Origin: a virus
Reading direction: 5' to 3' (one strand)
DNA: 24,164 nucleotides
Virus record (IMG/VR): IMGVR_UViG_3300027770_000250
Coordinates: 1-24,164 of that record
The notes under the pieces: generated by a model
What the model was told of the DNA's origin: nothing
Databases searched by the model: none
Seen by the model: only the letters and a program-made list of their open reading frames with translations
Made by a program: the position numbers and the translations under genes
Shown here: positions 8,132-14,228 of the stretch, piece by piece
Position numbering within the stretch: position 1 is the stretch's first letter
Layout of the letters: every line of letters starts with the position of its first letter

Positions 8132-8452
8132 CTACAATAAAAAAAGCGAAATCAGTATCTTAAGACCAATCTTCAAAATGTTTGCCCAAGGCAGCTTCCG
8201 CTTTTCGTCAGAGTCAGGAGAATTTTCGATTATTAATGCCTGTTCGAGACAAGCTGCAAAGTCTTCCATATCAAGTTCTTGGCCATCGTTAAAGATAGGC
8301 TTTTCATCAGAAATAGCTTGATCAGCAGCGTAGCCCACAATGTTCCAAAGTGCTTGAGCAAATTCTTTTGTACCTACATCTTGTTTACCCCTGATCTTAT
8401 CAATCACAAGGGTAAAAGAATCCATAGGCAGAGATTCAGGGAACTTAATCAT
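8132..8452 (-). CDS. Small protein with a C-terminal membrane segment
   Basis: This encodes 106 residues. The ATG overlaps the end of the preceding gene by eight bases (ATGATTAA), with AAGGAAGC upstream. The first 80 residues are soluble and acidic, including ELDMEDFAACLEQALIIEN. A basic KRK precedes a C-terminal hydrophobic helix at about residues 88-106 (PWANILKIGLKILISLFLL), as in tail-anchored proteins. Coupling to a one-helix protein upstream suggests the two act together in lysis, but this is positional reasoning. I do not recognise the family. Confidence 0.65.
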   Translation of the reverse strand: MIKFPESLPMDSFTLVIDKIRGKQDVGTKEFAQALWNIVGYAADQAISDEKPIFNDGQELDMEDFAACLEQALIIENSPDSDEKRKLPWANILKIGLKILISLFLL

Positions 8453-8717
8453 GTTTTGCTTCCTTTTTTAGAATCCTAGTGTAATTCAAAACCTCTGTCA
8501 AAATCTTCAAGCTTTCCGCTTGAGCCTTGGCTACCTCGCCAATAGAACCTTCCAATCTATCTATAAATAACATATGTCTCTGGTGCAAGGGAAGTATAAT
8601 ATTTTGGCCCAACCAACTAAAACCCTTATACACCACCCATAATAGAAAAACTAAACAACTTAAAGTAACTCCGAATCGTTCAAAAATGTCTACGATATTT
8701 AAGTCTGCAAACATCAT
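8445..8717 (-). CDS. Putative one-helix holin-like membrane protein
   Basis: This encodes 90 residues. I start at ATG 8717 because GGAG sits nine bases upstream; a TTG at 8732 opens the frame further, but it and the ATG at 8726 overlap or precede that ribosome binding site. One hydrophobic helix spans about residues 15-38 (FGVTLSCLVFLLWVVYKGF). It is followed by a long charged amphipathic helix (HMLFIDRLEGSIGEVAKAQ onward) with a basic end. Size and layout resemble small holins with one membrane span and a cytoplasmic coiled coil. It is first in the cassette that holds the peptidase. A structural helper role cannot be excluded. Confidence 0.6.
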   Translation of the reverse strand: MMFADLNIVDIFERFGVTLSCLVFLLWVVYKGFSWLGQNIILPLHQRHMLFIDRLEGSIGEVAKAQAESLKILTEVLNYTRILKKEAKHD

Positions 8718-8786
8718 TTGAATCATCTCCAATAAATAAACATTCTAGCATTTATGGCTACAAATTGAAATAGTATTTCACCATGT

Positions 8787-9149
8787 TTACACCTGTGCCT
8801 TAAGTAATTTTCGGATCGCTTTAATTTCGGCTCTGGTTAGAAAGTTATCCTCTTGCTCTGCGTCACGCTGATCCTTGTCGGCTTTGCGTTTCGCTTTTTC
8901 CTCTACGCTGATATCTTTGACTTTGGTTTTCACTGTCCATTTGCCCTTCACCTTCTGCGGTGGTTGCACTTCTGTGTCTTGCGTGAGGTAGTCGGTCTGC
9001 GGTGTGTCCTCAATTTCCACAAGGACATAGGTGCTGCCTTCAATCTCGCCACCCTGCCAGCCATCACCGAAAGAGGTTTGCGGATGGTCTCGCTGTGGAT
9101 AGGATGGAAACTCTAGGATCGTGTCACCGTTTATTTTTGCGTATTGCAT
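8787..9149 (-). CDS. Putative tail fibre assembly or fibre-associated protein
   Basis: This encodes 120 residues from an ATG three bases after the propeller stop, with GGAG about eight bases upstream. The N-terminal half has beta-like segments (GDTILEFPSYPQRDHPQTS, STYVLVEIEDTPQTD). The middle, VQPPQKVKGKWTVKTKV, resembles the '..P....G.W...w.V.d' stretch of small phage fibre chaperones. The C-terminus is a charged helix (VEEKAKRKADKDQRDAEQ) ending in KAIRKLLKAQV. A short gene directly after a fibre or adhesin gene is the normal place for such a chaperone. Hand-counted GC over 8821-9120 is about 50%, higher than in the neighbouring fibre genes, so it may have arrived together with the propeller gene. 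Confidence 0.55.
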   Translation of the reverse strand: MQYAKINGDTILEFPSYPQRDHPQTSFGDGWQGGEIEGSTYVLVEIEDTPQTDYLTQDTEVQPPQKVKGKWTVKTKVKDISVEEKAKRKADKDQRDAEQEDNFLTRAEIKAIRKLLKAQV

Positions 9150-9152
9150 GGG

Positions 9153-10160
9153 TTAGCTCCGAGTGAAGATTGAGACAGTGCTAGAACTGTAATTAGATGC
9201 GTAGACATTGGCACCGTCTGCGGAAATACAGATATGGGAAGTTGCAGTTCCAGCAGCAATCGTAGTGGTTCCGCTTAAAGCGCCTGTGCTGGTATTGCGA
9301 GTGAAAATTGAAACTGTGTTAGAGGTCTGATTTGTTGCATAAACACTCAGCCCATCCGCAGAAATGCAACTTTGAGTTCCTCCAGACCCAAGGGGTATCG
9401 TAGTGGTTCCGCTTAAAGCGCCTGTCGTGGTATTGCGAGTGAAAATTGCGCAGGCGGAGTCTTTGGCTACATATACATTCTTGCCATCCGCAGAAATGCA
9501 AAGTCCTACAGGTGAAGAAGCAGCAGCAATCGTAGTGGTTCCGCTTAAAGCGCCTGTGCTGGTATTGCGAGTGAAAATTGAAACTGTGCCGGCACCTCCG
9601 TTAGATGCGTAGACGCTCGCACCATCGGCCGAAATGCAAATACCACCCGGCCTAGACCCAGCAGCAATCGAAGTGGTTCCGCTTAAAGCGCCTGTGCTGG
9701 TATTGCGAGTAAAGATTGAGACTGTGTTGGTAGTCCAATTAGGGGTATACACGCTCGCACCATCCGCAGAAATGCAAATATCTCTTGGCCCTGTCGCTGT
9801 GGCAATCGTAGTGGTTCCGCTTAAAGCGCCTGTTGTGGTATTGCGAGTAAAGATTCTGGCCGTGTTGTTGTTTACATTTGTTGCGTAGACGCTCGCACCA
9901 TCCGCAGAAATGCAAATACCCCAGAGGTTGATTCCAGCAGCAATTGAAGTGGTTCCACTTAACGCTCCTGTGCTGGTATTGCGAGTGAAAATTGAAACTG
10001 TGCCGCTGGTGTAATTAGCTGTATAAACATTTTTACCATCCGCAGAAATGCAAATGCCTCTAGGGTTGGTGCCGGTGGCAATGGTAGTTGTACCGCTTAA
10101 TGTAGGAACATAAACTACTGGCCCCCTTGAAACACCCATGATTTTTCTAGAGATTGGCAT
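9153..10160 (-). CDS. Seven-bladed YVTN/lactonase-like beta-propeller protein
   Basis: This encodes 335 residues. I chose ATG 10160, which overlaps the previous stop as TAATG; a longer open frame to 10436 runs antisense-like through the end of the upstream fibre gene. Seven units of about 46 residues repeat the pattern 'GICISADGxxVYxxN...TVSIFTRNTSTGALSGTTTIA'. The protein starts mid-unit (VVYVPTLSGTTTIATG) and ends at SIFTRS, so the first and last strands would complete one blade, the usual 'velcro' closure of a seven-bladed propeller. The repeats match the YVTN and 6-phosphogluconolactonase-like pattern, but I claim no enzyme activity. Its place among fibre genes points to a binding role, perhaps as a tail-tip adhesin. 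There is no signal peptide. Confidence 0.85.
   Translation of the reverse strand: MPISRKIMGVSRGPVVYVPTLSGTTTIATGTNPRGICISADGKNVYTANYTSGTVSIFTRNTSTGALSGTTSIAAGINLWGICISADGASVYATNVNNNTARIFTRNTTTGALSGTTTIATATGPRDICISADGASVYTPNWTTNTVSIFTRNTSTGALSGTTSIAAGSRPGGICISADGASVYASNGGAGTVSIFTRNTSTGALSGTTTIAAASSPVGLCISADGKNVYVAKDSACAIFTRNTTTGALSGTTTIPLGSGGTQSCISADGLSVYATNQTSNTVSIFTRNTSTGALSGTTTIAAGTATSHICISADGANVYASNYSSSTVSIFTRS
9156..10130 (-). repeat. Seven tandem 138-bp propeller units
   Basis: On the plus strand the marker GTAGTGGTTCCGCTTAAAGC, or a close variant, recurs at 9262, 9400, 9532, 9670, 9808, 9946 and 10084. Spacings are 138, 132, 138, 138, 138 and 138 bp; the short one is missing two codons. 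The outer four or five copies are nearly identical over the central 50-60 bases. Confidence 0.92.
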
Positions 10161-11734
10161 TAGAAATTCTGGCCTCCAATCATGGCATACCAAGTTGTAC
10201 CGCCATCCCATGTGGTCAAAACAAAGATGTCTATTTTTGCACTCGTAGATGTCAGAGTTGGAGCAGTACCTGCTGGCCACTTTACCGCTGCTGGCCATGT
10301 TACTGCTCGAGCCGTTCCATCTGCGGTGAATGCAAGGGTCAAACCATATGCGGTTCCTGTGGTCGGAATATTGCTGAAGGTAATGCTGGTGATAGCTGCA
10401 TTCAGCGAGACATGAAACACATTCCCCAAGGCACAATTCAAGGCTAACACCCCTGCCGAGATTGCTGGTGCGGTTTGCTTTTCATTTAGTCCGGTAATCG
10501 TTGGGGTTGTTAATGCTGCTGAAGCTGCAAGTCCAGTAGCACTTCCAGTTAATGAAGCTGTAATTGTACCAGCGGAAAAGTTGCCAGAAGCATCTCTTTG
10601 AACTACATAAGAAGCAGTATTTGCACTAGCTGCATTAATCCCAATTGTACCTGTTCCAGTTATTGTTCCACCTGTAATTGGTGAAGTGGTTGCAATAGAT
10701 GTAACAGATCCAGTTCCGTAAGCAGTCGTATCTAAGGAAAATGTTCCCGCTGCTGTCATCTTGACAAACGAAGCAGAGGCATAAGTTAACCCAGATAAAG
10801 AAGTTAAATTAGTAGACGAAGCTTGCCCACCTAGCCCGCTTAAAGTGTACGCTGGAATGTTAAGAGTATTTGTGACTAAAGTGGCAGATCCACTTGAGCC
10901 AGTTGTAGTTAAACTGGTGATTCTGTTTGTATAAGCGGTATCCCAATTTGTTTGGGAAGTTGTAGTTGGAATTGAATAACCAGCAGTCAAAGTTACTGCT
11001 AAAGTTCCTGATGCTGTTATTGGGGTTCCTGTTACAGATAACCCTGTTGGAACTGTAATTGCTACTGAAGTAACTGTACCTGTTGTTGATGAAGTTCCAG
11101 CACCAATAGCAGTTCTAAAATCAGCAGCGTTTAATGCAGTAACTGTGTTATCTAAGTTAAATCTCGGGAATGTAACCGCAGTTGGATTTGTGAGGGTAAA
11201 CAGGTTACCGCCTACAGTGGTTGCTCCTAAACTTGTTCTTCCTGTTGAAGCTGTTAATCCTGTTGAACCACCATTCCATTGCAAGTAATTTGAATAAGCG
11301 GTATCCCAGTTCCCTTGGGAAGCGGTTGTTGGGATTGAATAACCAGTATTAAAGGTTACTGCTAATGTTCCAGTTGTTGTAACAGGATTTCCACTTACCA
11401 GCAAACCAGTAGGAACAGACATATCAACAGATGTAACAGTTCCAGAACCACCACCACTACCATTACTTGCAGCAGTTATTCTTCCTTCAGCATTAACAGT
11501 AATATTTGCATTAGTGTAAGATGCAGCAGTAACAGCGGTTGCACTTAACTGAGAATTAGATACTGTTCCGGTATGATCAGAAAATGCTAAAGATGAAACC
11601 AAAACGCTTGCATTCCCTGCTGCATTTCCAATCCATATCTTGCCATCTGCTGCATTTACTCCTACTTCACCGCTAGATAAAGTAGGAGTATTTGAAGCTG
11701 TATAAGATCGCTTTGGTTTAATGGTATTAGCCAT
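10160..11734 (-). CDS. Modular tail fibre protein with a phage C-terminal beta domain
   Basis: This encodes 524 residues from an ATG overlapping the previous stop (TAATG). The N-terminus (NTIKPKRSYTASNTPTLSSG, then GKIWIGNAAG) is the fibre module shared with the two upstream genes. Two copies of a 'TSVxxxVPTGLxVxGxPxTxxGTLAVT...GYSIPTTxSQxNWDTAY' unit follow, with other Ser/Thr/Gly-rich segments. The last 100 residues (VFHVSLNAAITSITFSNIP, VTWPAAVKWPAGTAPTLTS, TTWDGGTTWYAMIGGQNF) form a beta domain that I know from many phage fibres. The protein is virion-associated and probably part of a trimeric fibre. The stop overlaps the start of the propeller gene. Confidence 0.85.
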   Translation of the reverse strand: MANTIKPKRSYTASNTPTLSSGEVGVNAADGKIWIGNAAGNASVLVSSLAFSDHTGTVSNSQLSATAVTAASYTNANITVNAEGRITAASNGSGGGSGTVTSVDMSVPTGLLVSGNPVTTTGTLAVTFNTGYSIPTTASQGNWDTAYSNYLQWNGGSTGLTASTGRTSLGATTVGGNLFTLTNPTAVTFPRFNLDNTVTALNAADFRTAIGAGTSSTTGTVTSVAITVPTGLSVTGTPITASGTLAVTLTAGYSIPTTTSQTNWDTAYTNRITSLTTTGSSGSATLVTNTLNIPAYTLSGLGGQASSTNLTSLSGLTYASASFVKMTAAGTFSLDTTAYGTGSVTSIATTSPITGGTITGTGTIGINAASANTASYVVQRDASGNFSAGTITASLTGSATGLAASAALTTPTITGLNEKQTAPAISAGVLALNCALGNVFHVSLNAAITSITFSNIPTTGTAYGLTLAFTADGTARAVTWPAAVKWPAGTAPTLTSTSAKIDIFVLTTWDGGTTWYAMIGGQNF

Positions 11735-12366
11735 TAAAATGTACCCCCATCGATGATGATGCCAGAGCCTAGTGCCGTTGCACTTAGCACCACAGTGCCG
11801 TTGATGTAGTAGCTTTTACCAGAAGCCAAATCCATATGTTCAGAAGATGTCCACGAGTCGGTAGCATTGATCCAACTAAAAGTCTTGGTTGTAGTTCCGA
11901 GCAAGGAAATACCACCACCATCAGCAGTTGTATCAGTTGGAGTTGCGACATTACCAAGAGTTATGTTTTTGTCAGCCACATCAATTTGTGTGGAGTTAAT
12001 CGTTGTAACTGTTCCATTGACGGTCAAATCTCCCGATAATATAAGAGAAGTTCCAGTCGCATCACCAATATCAGGGGTGGTTAATTCTGGTGAATCTTGA
12101 ACAACAAATACATCTCCAGTACCAGTCTGAGCAGCAATGCTAGTAACTCCTGCTGTTGCAGTAATTGGGCCAGTAAGATCCGAATAAAAATCCGGCCCAG
12201 CTATTGCAATTACGCTGGTTGCAACTCCAAATCCATCATCACCTAGTCCATAATATAAAACACGGCCAGTTGATGTTTCGTTAAAAGCAAGTTCTGCACT
12301 TGCTAATGTATTTGGCGAACCAACGGAAGAACTTAACCTACGCTTGATACGAATCGTATTAGCCAT
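11734..12366 (-). CDS. Short tail fibre protein
   Basis: This encodes 210 residues from an ATG with a clear AAGGAG upstream. The N-terminal module (NTIRIKRRLSSSVGSPNTL, then SAELAFNETSTGRVLYYG) is of the same kind as in its two neighbours. The stretch GDLTVNGTVTTINSTQIDV, then DKNITLGNVATPTDTTADG, and SWTSSEHMDLASGKSYYING is a very common phage fibre segment, well known from cyanophages and other tailed phages. It ends in IIIDGGTF directly on TAATG, coupling it to the next fibre gene. At this length it may be an adaptor or shaft piece rather than a full fibre. Confidence 0.85.
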   Translation of the reverse strand: MANTIRIKRRLSSSVGSPNTLASAELAFNETSTGRVLYYGLGDDGFGVATSVIAIAGPDFYSDLTGPITATAGVTSIAAQTGTGDVFVVQDSPELTTPDIGDATGTSLILSGDLTVNGTVTTINSTQIDVADKNITLGNVATPTDTTADGGGISLLGTTTKTFSWINATDSWTSSEHMDLASGKSYYINGTVVLSATALGSGIIIDGGTF

Positions 12367-12377
12367 GAAAAAACTCC

Positions 12378-14228
12378 TTAAAAGTTACCACCATCCACAA
12401 CATTTGAATTAACCCATTTTTGCGTTGGGGCAAAGTATCTTAACAGTTGCCCATCTGTTTTGCTGGTTATCTGCACATCAGTTAATTGTTCCAATGATGG
12501 TGCAGATGCAACGGCACTAATTGTAACATTACCCGTTGAATTATCTATATTTATTCCAGTACCAGCGATAATAGATGTAACTCCACCACCACTAGCATTA
12601 CCATCAAAAACTAAATGAATGATACCGTTTGAATCCCTTACATAACCTTTTTTATCTGCAACATTAATTGCAAATTCGTTAGTTTCCATATCTCCAGAAG
12701 TTGGGACTGATAATGGGATATATGATCTTTTGGGTTTAACTGGAATTGGAGGATTAGGATTACCAGCATCAGGAGTAAAAAACAATGTATCAGAATTTAC
12801 AGATGTTAAAGTTCCAGAAGTAAAAGTCAAATAAAATGATCCGTAGCCAGTAGCAATCAAATCAGAAAAAGATGCATATCCACCAGAAGCAGTTGCATTT
12901 AATGTTCCTGTTAAAACTGATGAACCAGTTACATCTACTAAAGAAACATCAACAACATCTGTTGCATCTGAAACTAAATCGTCAAGCCAATTTACAATTG
13001 AAATTATTGGTTGGGTAGTTAATAAATTACCTGATAAACCACTAAATGGTTGTTGATAAATAGCCAATGCTATAGGTGTTAAAGTTGCAATTTCATCTGA
13101 ATCTACTTCAGTTAAACCTGTTGAAGTAAATGTTAAATAAAACGATCCAGCACCAGTAAAAACTAAATCAGTAAAAGTTGCATATCCATCTACAGCAGTT
13201 ACTGTTGTTGTTCCTGTTAATGAACCAGAACCATTGACAACAGTTATTGCTACTTCAACATCATTTGTTGCAGTTGGAACTACATCTCCATTTGAATCCA
13301 CTATTTTGATTATTGGTTGCGTTGTAAATGGATCACCAGAAACAACTCCATAAGGCTGAACATCAATTAATAATGCAGTTTGATTAGGCAGAATAAAAGT
13401 AGGAAAAACTGCAATGCCATACGGAACAGATACGACAGCAATTGTTGATGTTCCACTCAACGCACCAGTTGAGATATTTCTGTCAAATATGGATACAGTA
13501 GCACTAGAACTATTTGCTACATAAACAGATGTTCCATCTGCGGAAATGCAAATTCCGTAAGGGCCAGTTCCAGTCGCTATAGTGCTAGTGCCACTTAATG
13601 CTCCTGTGCTAGTATTTCTTGTAAAAATAGAGCAAGTGCTAGATTCGTTATTAACTGCATAAACAGAGTTTCCATCCGCAGAAATACAAATATCATTTGG
13701 AACATTTTCTGTAGCAATTGTTCCACCAGAGGTCAATGCACCAGTACTAATGTTTCTTGTGAAAACCGAGCAAGTATTAGATCCCCTATTTGCAGTATAA
13801 ACAGATGTTCCATCCGCAGAAATGCAAATACCACAAGGGCCAGTTCCAGCAGCAATCGTGCTAGTACCAGACAATGCTCCAGTTGAGATATTTCTGTCAA
13901 ATATGGATACAGTAGCACTAGAACTATTTGCTACATAAACAGATGTTCCATCTGCGGAAATGCAAATTCCGTAAGGGCCAGTTCCAGTCGCTATAGTGCT
14001 AGTGCCACTTAATGCTCCAGTTGAGATATTTCTGTCAAATATGGATACAGTAGCACTTAAATAATTTGTTACATAAACATTTAATCCATCAGGTGATATT
14101 GCAACTCCAATAGGTTGTATGCCAGTCGAAATCGTTGAAGTTCCACTTAATGCACCAGTTGAGATATTTCTGTCAAATATGGACAGACCACCGATGCCCC
14201 CATTATTTACATATACATTTGAAGCCAT
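12378..14228 (-). CDS. Six-unit beta-propeller fused to Ig-like domains and a fibre module
   Basis: This encodes 616 residues from the ATG that overlaps the previous stop (TAATG); another ATG two codons upstream is less likely. Residues 1-278 hold six YVTN-like units (GICISADGTSVYVANSSSAT then VSIFDRNISTGALSGTSTIA). Residues about 290-383 and 390-486 are two Ig-like domains of invasin type, each with 'TTQPIIxIV', 'GYAxFxDL' and 'GSFYLTFTS'. Residues about 496-540 are the PKRSY fibre module that is N-terminal in the next two genes. The C-terminus has LEQLTDVQITSKTDGQLLRY and KWVNSNVVDGGNF, a typical fibre ending. This is a rare order: propeller first, then stalk, then fibre module. A receptor-binding role in the virion is inferred from context. 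Confidence 0.85.
   Translation of the reverse strand: MASNVYVNNGGIGGLSIFDRNISTGALSGTSTISTGIQPIGVAISPDGLNVYVTNYLSATVSIFDRNISTGALSGTSTIATGTGPYGICISADGTSVYVANSSSATVSIFDRNISTGALSGTSTIAAGTGPCGICISADGTSVYTANRGSNTCSVFTRNISTGALTSGGTIATENVPNDICISADGNSVYAVNNESSTCSIFTRNTSTGALSGTSTIATGTGPYGICISADGTSVYVANSSSATVSIFDRNISTGALSGTSTIAVVSVPYGIAVFPTFILPNQTALLIDVQPYGVVSGDPFTTQPIIKIVDSNGDVVPTATNDVEVAITVVNGSGSLTGTTTVTAVDGYATFTDLVFTGAGSFYLTFTSTGLTEVDSDEIATLTPIALAIYQQPFSGLSGNLLTTQPIISIVNWLDDLVSDATDVVDVSLVDVTGSSVLTGTLNATASGGYASFSDLIATGYGSFYLTFTSGTLTSVNSDTLFFTPDAGNPNPPIPVKPKRSYIPLSVPTSGDMETNEFAINVADKKGYVRDSNGIIHLVFDGNASGGGVTSIIAGTGINIDNSTGNVTISAVASAPSLEQLTDVQITSKTDGQLLRYFAPTQKWVNSNVVDGGNF
13400..14225 (-). repeat. Six tandem propeller units of about 138 bp
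   Basis: Six units code for the propeller of the fusion protein. At the DNA level they differ clearly from the units in 9153-10160 (lower GC, other codons), although the protein pattern is similar. This argues that each array has been homogenised separately. Confidence 0.88.
13465..14018 (-). repeat. Identical 140-bp direct repeat pair (13465-13604 and 13879-14018)
   Basis: The two stretches read the same base for base over 140 bp and lie 414 bp apart, exactly three 138-bp units. Both encode a full blade. The intervening units are diverged, so this is a recent copy event (gene conversion or duplication) within the array. Confidence 0.93.

Noticed and set aside
8733-8786. Promoter or operator before the holin-like gene
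   Set aside because: There is a small palindrome (TGAAAT-AGT-ATTTCA, 8766-8780) and a TAGAAT hexamer, but no acceptable -35 box; the match is too weak to call.
9403-9888. Plus-strand open frames with periodic VVPLKAPVxVLRVKI sequence
   Set aside because: They are antisense images of the 138-bp propeller repeats; the periodicity comes from the real gene on the minus strand.
9156-10130. A CRISPR-like array, because of the regular repeats
   Set aside because: Units are 138 bp, fully coding in one frame with a known protein repeat pattern, and there are no unique spacers.
9153-10160. Annotating the propeller as 6-phosphogluconolactonase or another enzyme
   Set aside because: Only the repeat pattern matches; no catalytic residues could be assigned and the context is structural.
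10161-10436. N-terminal extension of the propeller gene up to 10436
   Set aside because: It lies wholly within the end of the upstream fibre gene in another frame, has an odd Cys/His/Trp-rich composition, and the TAATG start at 10160 fits the other gene joints.
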